From NCBI GenBank assembly GCA_028281925.1, contig JANQIX010000052.1, positions 1 to 64,000 on the forward strand: DNA of 64,000 nt, given 5' to 3'. This stretch comes from Alphaproteobacteria bacterium (lineage in GTDB: Bacteria; Pseudomonadota; Alphaproteobacteria; DSM-16000; Inquilinaceae). Positions 35,258-44,442 of this stretch are shown here, one piece after another. The notes beneath the pieces were generated by a model that had not been told where the DNA came from, did no database searches, and was given only the letters and a program-made list of their open reading frames with translations. The stretch's first letter is position 1; every line of letters begins with the position of its first letter. The position numbers and the translations under genes are program-made.

Positions 35258-36100
35258 TCAGCCGACCTCGTCTTGCGCCCGACTGCCCAGGGGATCGCCG
35301 TTCAGGACACGGCCCGCCATGGCGCCGACCCAGTCAAGACCGGCGCGCAGGCGCACGACCTCGCCCAAGACCACGACCGCCGGCGGCTCCATCCCGCTTT
35401 CGGCAAGGTCCGCCGCGCAGGTGCCCAATGTCGTCTCCAGCACGCGCTGCCCCTCGAGGCTGGCGTCGGCGACGATCGCCATAGGCTCCCACGGATCGCG
35501 GCCGGCCGCCAGCAGCCGCCCGGCAATGGTCGGCAGATGCTTGATCGCCATATATATGACCAGCACCGTGGCCCCGCGGGCCAGCGCCGGCCAGTCGATG
35601 CCGTCATCCGGCACCACGCCGCTGGCGTTGTGCCCGGTCAGGAAGGTGACGACATGGTTGGTGTCGCGGTGGGTCACCGGGATGCCGGCATAGGCCAGCC
35701 CGCCGATGCCGGCCGTCACCCCGGGGATGATCCGAAACGGCACGCGGGCCGCGGCCAGGGCCAGCGCCTCTTCCCCCCCGCGGCCGAACACGAAGGGGTC
35801 GCCGCCCTTCAGGCGCAGCACGCGGCGCCCCTGCTGCGCCAGCTCGATAAGCCGATGCGAAATGTCGCGCTGCTTAGGCGAGGGTTTGCCGCCGCGCTTG
35901 CCGGCATACTCCAGCGCCGTCCCTGGGCCGGCCAGCTTCAGCACCGGGGCGCTGACCAGCGCGTCGTAGACCACGATGTCAGCTTGCGCCAGCGCGTTGA
36001 CGGCGTGCAGGGTCATCAAGCCGGGATCGCCTGGGCCGGCACCGGCCAGCCAAACCCATCCAGGCTCGAATGCGGGGAGATCGAACGGTAGCGACCACAT
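35258..36100 (-). CDS. cobA: Uroporphyrinogen-III C-methyltransferase
   Basis: 280 aa. SUMT signatures are VWLAGAGPGDPGLMTLHA, VYDALVS, GKRGGKPSPKQRDI, RLKGGDPFVFGRGGEEA and the SAM site TFLTGHNASG. It methylates uroporphyrinogen III to precorrin-2, the branch point to B12 (and sirohaem). No siroheme synthase (CysG) extension is present, which favours a B12 role together with the adjacent cobB. No cobalamin riboswitch was recognised in the 193 bases upstream. Confidence 0.94.
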   Translation of the reverse strand: MWSLPFDLPAFEPGWVWLAGAGPGDPGLMTLHAVNALAQADIVVYDALVSAPVLKLAGPGTALEYAGKRGGKPSPKQRDISHRLIELAQQGRRVLRLKGGDPFVFGRGGEEALALAAARVPFRIIPGVTAGIGGLAYAGIPVTHRDTNHVVTFLTGHNASGVVPDDGIDWPALARGATVLVIYMAIKHLPTIAGRLLAAGRDPWEPMAIVADASLEGQRVLETTLGTCAADLAESGMEPPAVVVLGEVVRLRAGLDWVGAMAGRVLNGDPLGSRAQDEVG

Positions 36101-36293
36101 GGGCGCAGTGTACGGCGATCCGACCGCCCGGCAAGAAGCCAGATCAAACGGCCCCTATGAAAGGCCGCTGAAGGAAGATCGACAGCAGAGTAACGATTTT
36201 CGTTAGACTATCATCGAAGCGCTTGCAGGCAGTAGATCGGGCCGACACCGGCACATCCCAGCAAGCGACAGGTTGGACAAGCGGTTACGAGAT

Positions 36294-38702
36294 ATGACCG
36301 TATCCCGTGCATCCGGAAGGCAGGCACTTGCAGGGCTGGGCGCAGCTCTGCCCCTTCGCCGTCTGTTCGTGCTGCTGCTCATCTCCCTGACAGTTGCCGC
36401 AACGGCCGCGCCAGCGACGGCTCAGCTCTTGCCGGGTATCACACCCGGCCAAAGCGCGGAACCCGAGCAGCCGCCGGAGGAGGCTGGTCCGCCGGACCCG
36501 GCCGACCTTCAGGCGCTGGCGCGACTGATCTCGGACGACCGCATCCGCCAATGGCTGGCCGAGCAGGCACAGGCGCAGGGTGAGGCGGCCGCTGCTGCGG
36601 AAGAGCCGGAGGTCTTCCGCAACTGGCTGCACCACGGGCTGGAACGCATCCGCACGAAGGCGGAACAGGTCGTCAACGGCATCAGGGCGATGCCAGCGGA
36701 GATCGAGTACGCCAGGACGGTTCTGGGGATCGAGCTGGGCGACGGCGGTGCGTTCCGGGCCCTGCTCTATTCCATGGCGTTCCTGGCGGTGGGCCTGCTG
36801 CTGGAACAGCTGTTCTGGCGGGCGACCGCGGCCATGCGCAAGCGTATCGTCGAAGTACCGCGCACCACATTCATCAACCGTCTGCAGCTGACAGGTATGC
36901 GCATCCTGTTCAGTCTGGTCGCAGTCGGTGTGTTCGGGCTGGGATCTCTGGGCACGTTCGTGATCTTCGACTGGCAGCCGATCATCGAACTCTTGATCCT
37001 CACGCTTCTCTGGGCGTTCGTGCTGGTCCGGCTGGCCGGCATCCTGTCACGGCTCTTTCTGGCACCGACGGTGCCCAATCTTCGGCTGGTGCCCATCAGC
37101 TGCGAGTCCGCCCGGTTCCTGCACCACTGGGTCATTGCAATCACCGCCGTCGCCGCCTTTGGGTTTCTATCCTGCGTCGCCCTCTTCCGCATGGGTCTCT
37201 TGATGCAGAGCCATGCGCTGCTGATCAGCAGCGTCGGCCTCGTCATGGCCGTCATGGTCGTCGCCATGATCTGGCTCACGCGGCGTGACGTGTCAGCGCT
37301 GATCGCGCCGCCGCAAGATGCGGCCCAGGGGCATATGGCACGGGGGCGCGTGCGCAGTGTGCTGGCCGATCTGTGGCCGTTCGTGGCGACCGGCACGACC
37401 GTCGTCGTTTGGGCGCTGTGGACGGTCGGTGCGACGCGCCTGATGTGGACCGTGGTCATCTTCGTGGCGATGCCGGTCGTCTTCCTGACAGCGCGCGGCC
37501 TTGTCGAACTGGTGGCTCGGCCTGCCAAGAAGCCTGCCGCGCCCGCTCAAGATGACAGCATGGCCGATGCCGACGCAGTCGAAGACGGAGCGGAACAACC
37601 CGCAGCGGCTGGACAGGCCGATGACGCACCCGAACCGTCGCCCTATCTACCCGCCATCCACCGGCTGGTGCGCGTCGTCCTGGTGCTGCTGATCGCCGCC
37701 GGCCTGGCGCATACCTGGGGTGTGGAGCTGGCGGCTCTGGCGCATTCCATGTCGCCAACGGCGCGGACGGTGCGGGCCATCTTCAACATCGGCATCACGC
37801 TGCTGATCGCGGATTTCATCTGGCAGCTGATCCGCGTAGGCATCGACCGACGCCTGAAGAACGCCGGCGGTGCTCCGGATCCGCATGCGCTGCCCACCGA
37901 CGGCGAAGGCGGCGGTGCCGCCGACCCGCACGCGCGCGTCCGCACATTGCTGCCGCTGGTGCGCAAGACCATCTCGGTCGTGCTGGTCGTGATGGTCGCC
38001 ATGCTGCTGTTGTCGTCCATGGGCGTCGACATCGGGCCGCTGCTGGCCGGTGCCGGCGTCGTCGGCATCGCCGTAGGTTTCGGCGCCCAGGCGCTGGTCC
38101 GCGACATCGTCTCCGGCGTGTTCTTCCTGATCGACGATGCCTTCCGGCTGGGCGAGTACGTGGAGATCGGCGAGCTGCGGGGAACGGTCGAAGGGATCTC
38201 GATCCGCTCGCTGAAGCTTCGGCACCATCGCGGCGCCGTGCATACGGTGCCGTTCGGCGAAGTCCGCAACATGACCAACTACAGTCGCGACTGGGTGATC
38301 ATGAAGCTGGAATTCCGCGTGCCGTTCGACACCGACTTGTCGCTGGTGAAGAAGATCGTCAAGCAGATCGGCAAGGAACTGCTGGGCGATCCCACTCTGG
38401 GCGCGAGCTTCATCGAGCCGCTGAAGTCGCAGGGCGTGCGCCGGTGGGAGGAATTCAACATGGTCGTGGGCGTGAAGTTCATGGCCAAACCCGGCCAGCA
38501 GTTCCTGATCCGCAAAGAGGCCTACCAGCGCATCCGCGACGCGTTCGAGACCAACGGCATCCACTTCGCCCAGCGCCAGGTCACCGTGCAGGTGGCCAAG
38601 GACGCAACGCCGGAAGACATGGAAGAAGCGGTCAGCGCCGCAGCCCAGGACTATCTGGAGGTGCCGCCGACAGACGCCGCAAAGCAGCCGTCGGCGGCCT
38701 AA
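36294..38702 (+). CDS. Large MscS-family mechanosensitive channel
   Basis: 802 aa from the ATG at 36294 (a TTG at 36273 is possible). A signal peptide (LFVLLLISLTVAATAAPATA) and a Pro/Glu-rich linker precede about ten transmembrane helices with a charged Asp/Glu/Gln-rich loop near residues 418-450. The MscS core is near residue 580-660: IGPLLAGAGVVGIAVGFGAQALVRDIVSG (partly), the pore helix and the beta domain (GELRGTVEGISIRSLKLR, VPFGEVRNMTNYSR). It resembles the larger YbiO/MscK types that act as osmotic safety valves. It overlaps asnB by four bases, convergently. Confidence 0.93.
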   Translation: MTVSRASGRQALAGLGAALPLRRLFVLLLISLTVAATAAPATAQLLPGITPGQSAEPEQPPEEAGPPDPADLQALARLISDDRIRQWLAEQAQAQGEAAAAAEEPEVFRNWLHHGLERIRTKAEQVVNGIRAMPAEIEYARTVLGIELGDGGAFRALLYSMAFLAVGLLLEQLFWRATAAMRKRIVEVPRTTFINRLQLTGMRILFSLVAVGVFGLGSLGTFVIFDWQPIIELLILTLLWAFVLVRLAGILSRLFLAPTVPNLRLVPISCESARFLHHWVIAITAVAAFGFLSCVALFRMGLLMQSHALLISSVGLVMAVMVVAMIWLTRRDVSALIAPPQDAAQGHMARGRVRSVLADLWPFVATGTTVVVWALWTVGATRLMWTVVIFVAMPVVFLTARGLVELVARPAKKPAAPAQDDSMADADAVEDGAEQPAAAGQADDAPEPSPYLPAIHRLVRVVLVLLIAAGLAHTWGVELAALAHSMSPTARTVRAIFNIGITLLIADFIWQLIRVGIDRRLKNAGGAPDPHALPTDGEGGGAADPHARVRTLLPLVRKTISVVLVVMVAMLLLSSMGVDIGPLLAGAGVVGIAVGFGAQALVRDIVSGVFFLIDDAFRLGEYVEIGELRGTVEGISIRSLKLRHHRGAVHTVPFGEVRNMTNYSRDWVIMKLEFRVPFDTDLSLVKKIVKQIGKELLGDPTLGASFIEPLKSQGVRRWEEFNMVVGVKFMAKPGQQFLIRKEAYQRIRDAFETNGIHFAQRQVTVQVAKDATPEDMEEAVSAAAQDYLEVPPTDAAKQPSAA

Positions 38703-40660
38703 CCGGCCGCCGATCGCGGTGTGCTTCCGGCCACACCGCCCATCCATCGGCGGTGCCAGGCCTGGAACATCAAAACGGGCCAGAGCGCGTATTGCCGGTT
38801 GGCTTGACCCGACAGGTGTTCCGCCCACAGGCGCCGGATCGGCGGCACGTTGAACACGCCGTCGCCGGCCAGCGCCTGCTCACTCAGCAGATCCTCCGCC
38901 CAGTCCCGCAAGGGGCCGCGCAGCCAGTCGTGGATCGGAACGGCAAAGCCGGATTTCGGTCGTTCGACCAGTTCCCGCGGCACATGACGGTGCAGGATGC
39001 GGCGCAGCGTGAGCTTGGTCGTTCCCTCGCCCAGCCTGGCAGCAAGCGGCAGCCGCCACGCCAGCTCCACGACGCGGTGGTCCAGCAACGGCACGCGCGC
39101 TTCCAGCCCCACGGCCATGGTCGCACGGTCGACCTTCGTCAGGATGTCACCGGGCAGGTAGGTCAGCATGTCGCGCAACTGCATGCGCGCCGCATCGTCA
39201 GACAGCCCCGGCTCATCCTCGGCGAACAGCATGTCCGGATCATCGGCCACGCCGACGACAGGCTCGTCCGCCAGCGGCCATTGCGCCGCAAGGCTGGGGT
39301 AAAGGCCGGCCGGATCACGGACCGCCAGCAGCCGGGCGAGCTTATGCAGCTTCTCGCCGGTCTGGCGCGGACGGGCGCCGGCGGGCAGCAACGCTGCCAA
39401 ACGGTCCCAGCGATCGGGCGACGGCCATGCCAAACTCGACGCGACCGCGCGCCGCAACGAAGGCGGCAGATGGCGCAGAGCCCAACTGAGCCGTGATGCC
39501 ACGCGGTGGCGGTTATAGCCGGCGAACACCTCGTCGCCGCCGTCGCCGCTCAACGCCACCACGACCTCGCGCCGCGCCAGCTCCGCCACCAGAAAGGTGG
39601 GGATCTGCGAGGCATCGGCGAACGGCTCGTCAAACAGGTCGGCCAAGCGCGGCACCACGGCCAGCGCCGTCGCTTCGTCGACGGTCAGTTCGGCATGGTC
39701 GGTGCCGAGATGGTGGGCCACCCGGCGGGCATGGGCGCTTTCATCATAGTCGGCATCGGCGAAGCCGATGGTGAAGGTGCGTACCGGCTGCGCGCTTGCG
39801 CGCTGCATCAGAGCGACGACGGCCGAACTGTCGATGCCGCCAGATAGGAACGCCCCGACAGGCCGGTCGGCGACCATGCGGCAGGCCACAGCGTCGCTCA
39901 ACAGCGTCTCGACCTGCTCCATGTCCGGCGCCGGCTGATCGGACAAAGCGGCGTCCCGCGCAATGCGGCGCACATCCCAATAACAGCGCTGGTCAATCAG
40001 CCCGTCCGCTGCCGCCACGGCCAGATGTCCAGGCCTCAGCTGGCCGATTCCCCGAAAGATCGACAGCGGCGCGGGCACATAGCCCAAGCGCGTCAGGCCC
40101 GACAGCGCCTGTCGGTCGACGGTCGGGGCCCAGGCGGGATGGGCGGCAAAGGCCCGCAGCTCCGACGCGAACACGATCGACGACCCGACCCGGCCGAAAT
40201 AGAGGGGCTTGATGCCCAACCGATCGCGCACCAGAGCCAGGCGGCGATCGCGGCTGTCCCACAAGGCGAAGGCGAACATGCCGACCAGTCTGCCGATGGC
40301 GGCCTCCAGGCCCCACTGGTCCACCGCCGCCAACAGCACCTCGCTGTCCGACGTACCGCGGAAAACCGCGCCCAGGGCCTCCAGCTCGGCCCGGAGTTCC
40401 CGGAAATTGTAGATCTCGCCGTTATAGGTCAGGTGATAGCGGCCGCTGGCCGAAGCCATGGGCTGGCGGCCCGTTTCCGACAGATCGATGATGGCCAGCC
40501 GCCGGTGCCCCAGCGCAATGCCGGCCGACGGGTCGGTCCACACGCCGTCCCCATCCGGCCCGCGATGGGCAAGGCTGTCCGACATGGCCTTGGTGATGCG
40601 GCCAAGTGAGCCCTGCGGTGTTTCAGCCCGCAGGTCCCAGAAGCCAAAGATCCCGCACAC
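38699..40660 (-). CDS. asnB: Asparagine synthase (glutamine-hydrolysing)
   Basis: 653 aa, a GTG start giving MCGIFGFWDL so that Cys2 is the N-terminal nucleophile after methionine removal. The glutaminase domain (residues 1-210) has LAHRGPDGDG and LTYNGEIYNFRELR; the synthetase domain has the PP-motif VGAFLSGGIDSSAVVALM and VALSGDGGDEVFAGYNRH. It makes asparagine, but AsnB-type enzymes in polysaccharide clusters amidate other carboxylates. Two regulators of the kind that steer surface-polysaccharide operons lie just upstream, so such a role is possible. Confidence 0.93.
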   Translation of the reverse strand: MCGIFGFWDLRAETPQGSLGRITKAMSDSLAHRGPDGDGVWTDPSAGIALGHRRLAIIDLSETGRQPMASASGRYHLTYNGEIYNFRELRAELEALGAVFRGTSDSEVLLAAVDQWGLEAAIGRLVGMFAFALWDSRDRRLALVRDRLGIKPLYFGRVGSSIVFASELRAFAAHPAWAPTVDRQALSGLTRLGYVPAPLSIFRGIGQLRPGHLAVAAADGLIDQRCYWDVRRIARDAALSDQPAPDMEQVETLLSDAVACRMVADRPVGAFLSGGIDSSAVVALMQRASAQPVRTFTIGFADADYDESAHARRVAHHLGTDHAELTVDEATALAVVPRLADLFDEPFADASQIPTFLVAELARREVVVALSGDGGDEVFAGYNRHRVASRLSWALRHLPPSLRRAVASSLAWPSPDRWDRLAALLPAGARPRQTGEKLHKLARLLAVRDPAGLYPSLAAQWPLADEPVVGVADDPDMLFAEDEPGLSDDAARMQLRDMLTYLPGDILTKVDRATMAVGLEARVPLLDHRVVELAWRLPLAARLGEGTTKLTLRRILHRHVPRELVERPKSGFAVPIHDWLRGPLRDWAEDLLSEQALAGDGVFNVPPIRRLWAEHLSGQANRQYALWPVLMFQAWHRRWMGGVAGSTPRSAAG

Positions 40661-40684
40661 TGGTGCCGGGCCCCGAGTCTTGCG

Positions 40685-41227
40685 TCAGACCGCTTCGACG
40701 GAAAGCGTAGGCAGCTTCACGCGCACCGAGCGGCCGAGAAGGTCAAGGAGAAGGATCACGCGATGCTCATCCATCGAGCAATCGAACAGGCCCTCGAGAT
40801 CCGCAAACGCGCCATCGGTCACCCGCACGCGGTCGCCATGCCTGAAGGGATTGGCCTCGGAAGTGTCGATCATGCCCGCGTCGTTCTGGCGCTCCATGAT
40901 CGCTTCGACAATGCCGTCCGGCACCGGCGTCGGCCCGTCGCCGCCGGCAATGATCTGGCGGACACCCACAGTCGAACGGATCGGCGTCCAACGCTGCCGC
41001 TCAAGATCCAGCGTCACGAACAGATAGCAAGGGAAGAACGGGGCCGTCACCGTCTCCACTCGGCGCGCGTGCCGCCGCTTCTTCAGATAGCGCGGACAAT
41101 AGGTCCGATAGCCCTGGCGCCTCAGGTTGGCCTCGGCAACGGCCTCGGCCCGAGGATGGCACTGAACGACGTACCAGGGAGTTCCTGGCCAGGGGGTTTC
41201 GGGCAGCAGAGTCTCAGCGGCCATCAT
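40685..41227 (-). CDS. NusG-like (RfaH-type) transcription antiterminator
   Basis: 180 aa. An NGN domain (PWYVVQCHPRAEAVAEANLRRQGYRTYCP, partly; APFFPCYLFVTLD) is followed by a KOW domain (GDRVRVTDGAFADLEGLF). Specialised NusG paralogues of this size bind paused polymerase and extend long operons, usually for capsule or exopolysaccharide. It overlaps the upstream winged-helix gene by four bases (ATGA) and sits 24 bases from asnB. Confidence 0.9.
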   Translation of the reverse strand: MMAAETLLPETPWPGTPWYVVQCHPRAEAVAEANLRRQGYRTYCPRYLKKRRHARRVETVTAPFFPCYLFVTLDLERQRWTPIRSTVGVRQIIAGGDGPTPVPDGIVEAIMERQNDAGMIDTSEANPFRHGDRVRVTDGAFADLEGLFDCSMDEHRVILLLDLLGRSVRVKLPTLSVEAV

Positions 41228-41877
41228 TGCGCTGTGTCCTCGTCAAGGGGTTCGGGCCGCCGCCGCGAGATCTTCAGCATGCGGGGCGTCAGCAGACGCT
41301 CTACCGGCATAAGGCGGGACAGCCGATCGAAGCTGGCTTGGGGCGTCGCCAGATCGGTGATCATCACGGCATCTGCCTCGTCCGGTATGTCCCCGGCGAT
41401 CACAGGCAAGCCGGCGAAATGCGCACCGGCCCGACGGTCGCCCATGACCGCGATCAGCTGCGCGCCCTCCGGTGCGCACAGAGCCGCAATCTCGGTCAGC
41501 TCGCTGCAGCCGGCAAAGACGAAGCGGGTCCACCCCCGCTCTACGGCATCGCCCATCAGCATCTCGCATTCGGCACGCGCCCGCCGAAAGTATGAGAACG
41601 AATAGGTCAGGTATTCAGCGGCCAGCCGGCTCTTCTCGCTGAAGCCCTGCGGCGTCAGATAGTACGCATAGCGGTTGGCCGGGATCTGGGTCACCTTGAT
41701 CCAGCCCTTGCCGATGCACCGCTTCAGATACGCATTGGCCAGGCCCAGCGCGATCCCGAGCTCTTTGGCCAGGTCGCGCTGCGTGATGCGGCTGTTCTCA
41801 TCGACCGCATCGAGGACACTAAGCGTCACGGCGGTGTCGAGATCCGAGACCGGCCGCTCGCGGCCACGCGGCTCCAT
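41224..41877 (-). CDS. MarR-like winged-helix regulator
   Basis: 217 aa from the ATG at 41877 (GGGAGAGAG directly upstream; the open frame goes on to a TTG at 41892). The N-terminal winged helix shows ITQRDLAKELGIALGLANAYLKRC, then YYLTPQGFSEKSRL. The C-terminal part (FVFAGCSELTEIAALCAPEG, VMITDLATPQASFDRLSR) looks like a small Rossmann-type ligand domain, not a classic MarR. It is co-transcribed with the NusG-like gene, a pairing seen in alphaproteobacterial exopolysaccharide loci. Twin palindromes lie 42-80 bases upstream. Confidence 0.85.
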   Translation of the reverse strand: MEPRGRERPVSDLDTAVTLSVLDAVDENSRITQRDLAKELGIALGLANAYLKRCIGKGWIKVTQIPANRYAYYLTPQGFSEKSRLAAEYLTYSFSYFRRARAECEMLMGDAVERGWTRFVFAGCSELTEIAALCAPEGAQLIAVMGDRRAGAHFAGLPVIAGDIPDEADAVMITDLATPQASFDRLSRLMPVERLLTPRMLKISRRRPEPLDEDTAQ

Positions 41878-41918
41878 GCATCTCTCTCCCAACGGGTTGA
41901 GCGCCGGAACCCTACCGT

Positions 41919-41933
41919 GTTCACGGCGTGAAC
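41919..41933. promoter_or_regulatory. Operator palindrome 1 (GTTCACGGCGTGAAC)
   Basis: A perfect 15-base palindrome apart from its centre, upstream of the winged-helix gene. Its exact reverse complement follows 24 bases away. Confidence 0.8.
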
Positions 41934-41942
41934 CGCAAGCGC

Positions 41943-41957
41943 GTTCACGCCGTGAAC
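41943..41957. promoter_or_regulatory. Operator palindrome 2 (GTTCACGCCGTGAAC)
   Basis: The reverse complement of palindrome 1, centre to centre 24 bases, in the 90-base gap between the winged-helix gene and the hutH-hutG stop. Likely binding sites for the winged-helix regulator. Confidence 0.8.
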
Positions 41958-41967
41958 TCTCTTCCTG

Positions 41968-44340
41968 TCATCGGCAGCGGCTGAGCGACCAGTCCACCAC
42001 GGCCTCCATGACGGATCTCAGCACGGGCCGCAGCCGGCCAGCCCGTTCGGAGTCATACCGCGCCGGCGGGTCTTCGTGCATATAGGCGGCCTGCGCCAGC
42101 TCCATCTGGACCGCGTGGACGCCGTCGGCGGGCCGGCCGTAATGGCGCGTGATGTACCCGCCCTTGAAGCGCCCATCGACGACGGTGTCGTAGCCGGTGG
42201 CATCCTGGCAGACCTGAGCGACCCGATCGACCAGCGACCGGTCGGCCGACTGGCCTGCATTGCTGCCGATGTTGAACGTGGGCAGCGCGCCCTCGAACAG
42301 GCGCGGCACGCGGCTGCGGATGGAATGGGCGTCATAGAGCATGGCAACGCCAAACCGCTCGCGCATGCGCGCCAGTTCACCCGCCAGGGCATCGTGATAA
42401 GGCTGCCAGTAGCGCTGCCGGCGACGGCCGATCTCTTCGGTGCTGGGCGTTGCTCCGTCGCGGTAGAGCGGCGTACCGTCGAACGCGGCCGGCGGAACCA
42501 GCCCCGTGTTGGGCGCACCGGGATAGAGCGGCTGGTCTTCCGGGTTGCGGTTCAGGTCGACCACATAACGCGACTGCACGGCACGGATCACGCCGATCCC
42601 CAGTTCGCGCAAGAACTGATAGAGACGGTCGACGTCCCAATCGGTGTCGACCAGCGCAGTACCCGTCTCTGTCATGTGCGCCGCGATATCGTCCGGCAGC
42701 TCCGTCCCCACATGGGGCAGGCTGACCAATACCGGCACCTCGGCCGGGGTGAGCGTGAACACCACATCGTTGAGCGGGTTGGCGATGGGTACATCGGCAG
42801 CTGCTGATCTCGATGGCAAGAGACCGGGCACGAACCCGGCGAACCGACCGCCGGCTGCCAGCGACTGGGCGATGGCCAGATCCGGGCCCATCAGACGGTC
42901 CTGGTCATGCGCCGGCACATGAGCCCGCACGGTCGCCAGCGCGTGCTCCAGCGCTGCCGTCGACTTCCGTGGACGCAGGAACTCGATGCCCTGGCCGGCG
43001 GCCAGCAGCTCGATGCCCACGATGCCGGCGGTGTTCCCGGCCATCTCCCCCAGCCGGAGAGCGGCGTAGGTGGCCATGCTGACATGGTCTTCCTGGTTGG
43101 CGGAAGTTGGCAGACTGTCGGTGCTGGAGGGGTGGGCCAGCACCTTGTTCTGGCTGGCCAGCGCCGCCGAGGCAACCTGCGGCGCCATGAAGCCGGAATT
43201 CAAGCCTGGTTCCGGCGCCAGCATCGGCGGCAGCGCGCTCATGTGATTGTCCGTCAACAGCGCGATGCGCCGTTCCGACAGCGACCCGATCTCGGCGATT
43301 GCCAGCGCCAGCGTATCGGCGGCGAAGGCTACCGGCTGGGCATGGAAGTTGCCGCCGGACAGCACATCGCCTTCGTCGGGGAAAACCAGCGGATTGTCGG
43401 TGACGGCATTGGCCTCCACCTCAAGCACACCCGCCGCCTGGCGCATCAGGTCCAGCGCGGCCCCCATCACCTGTGGCTGGCAGCGCAGGCTGTACGGATC
43501 CTGCACCTTGTCGCAATCGGCATGCGAGGCGTTGATCTCGCTGCCCTTCAGCAGGCGCAGGCAAGCGGCCGCCACGTCGATCTGGCCGCGCTGGCCGCGC
43601 ACATGCGAGATGCGCGGGTCGAACGGCACATGGCTGCCCAGCATGGCCTCGACCGTCAGCGCACCAGCAGTGATGGCGGCCGCAAACACGTTCTCCGCCG
43701 CGAAAAGCCCGGTCAGCGCCAGCGCCGTCGACACCTGCGTGCCGTTCAGCATGGCCAAGCCTTCCTTTGGCTGCAGCACCAGTGGCGCCAGCCCTGCCCG
43801 ACGCAGCCCGAGTGCTGCTGGCATCTGCTCGCCGGCAACGCGGACCTGACCGAGCCCGAGCAACACGCCCGTCAGATGAGCCAGCGGCGCCAGATCGCCC
43901 GACGCGCCGACGGAGCCTTTGGCAGGTACACAGGGCAGCACACCGTGCGATGCCAGCGCCACCAACGCCTCGATCACCTCCCAGCGCACGCCGGAATGGC
44001 CCTGGGCAAGGCTGCGCGCCTTCAGAACCAGCACCAGGCGGACCACGGCGTCGTCCAGCAGGTCACCGAGGCCGGAGGCGTGGCTGACCACCAGATTGCG
44101 CTGCAGACGCTCCAGCGCGTCGGCCGGAATGCGCGTTTGCGCCAAGGTTCCGAAGCCGGTGTTGAGGCCATAGACGGCCGCGTCGCCAGCCGTTTGTTCG
44201 GCGATCACCGCTGCCGCACGATCGACGGCGCCGCGCCGGCCGGCATCCACGGTCAGGTCCACAGCGCCGCCGATGACGGCGCGCAGGGTGCTTAGATCGA
44301 GATGGTCGTTGACGACGACACGGACAGGCCCGTCAGCCAT
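41968..44340 (-). CDS. hutH-hutG: Histidine ammonia-lyase/N-formylglutamate amidohydrolase fusion
   Basis: 790 aa. Residues 1 to about 515 are histidine ammonia-lyase: Tyr57 in [12 protein letters not shown], the MIO prosthetic group from Ala146-Ser147-Gly148 in [12 protein letters not shown], and [10 protein letters not shown]. From about 525 on is an N-formylglutamate amidohydrolase-like domain: [44 protein letters not shown]. The reading frame is continuous with no stop between them. HutH turns histidine into urocanate; HutG hydrolyses formylglutamate four steps later. In most bacteria they are separate genes. No hutU, hutI or hutF is in the window. The ATG at 44340 is clear. Confidence 0.9.
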   Translation of the reverse strand: MADGPVRVVVNDHLDLSTLRAVIGGAVDLTVDAGRRGAVDRAAAVIAEQTAGDAAVYGLNTGFGTLAQTRIPADALERLQRNLVVSHASGLGDLLDDAVVRLVLVLKARSLAQGHSGVRWEVIEALVALASHGVLPCVPAKGSVGASGDLAPLAHLTGVLLGLGQVRVAGEQMPAALGLRRAGLAPLVLQPKEGLAMLNGTQVSTALALTGLFAAENVFAAAITAGALTVEAMLGSHVPFDPRISHVRGQRGQIDVAAACLRLLKGSEINASHADCDKVQDPYSLRCQPQVMGAALDLMRQAAGVLEVEANAVTDNPLVFPDEGDVLSGGNFHAQPVAFAADTLALAIAEIGSLSERRIALLTDNHMSALPPMLAPEPGLNSGFMAPQVASAALASQNKVLAHPSSTDSLPTSANQEDHVSMATYAALRLGEMAGNTAGIVGIELLAAGQGIEFLRPRKSTAALEHALATVRAHVPAHDQDRLMGPDLAIAQSLAAGGRFAGFVPGLLPSRSAAADVPIANPLNDVVFTLTPAEVPVLVSLPHVGTELPDDIAAHMTETGTALVDTDWDVDRLYQFLRELGIGVIRAVQSRYVVDLNRNPEDQPLYPGAPNTGLVPPAAFDGTPLYRDGATPSTEEIGRRRQRYWQPYHDALAGELARMRERFGVAMLYDAHSIRSRVPRLFEGALPTFNIGSNAGQSADRSLVDRVAQVCQDATGYDTVVDGRFKGGYITRHYGRPADGVHAVQMELAQAAYMHEDPPARYDSERAGRLRPVLRSVMEAVVDWSLSRCR

Positions 44341-44442
44341 TGGGGTGCCCCAGGGGATTCGCCGGTGGGAAGGGGCGATGACGGTAGGGTGCGGCCCGAG
44401 CCGCTGTCAATCGGGCGCCACCACCATGCGAGCGGGCAGGAT

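Noticed and set aside
36101..36293. Cobalamin riboswitch before cobA
   Set aside because: The conserved B12 box was not found; only a short TAACGATTTTCGTTA hairpin is present.
41968..44340. HutH-HutG as two genes joined by a sequencing error
   Set aside because: Both domains are complete and in frame with a natural linker and no stop or frameshift; an error would more likely break the frame. Resequencing is still the proper test.
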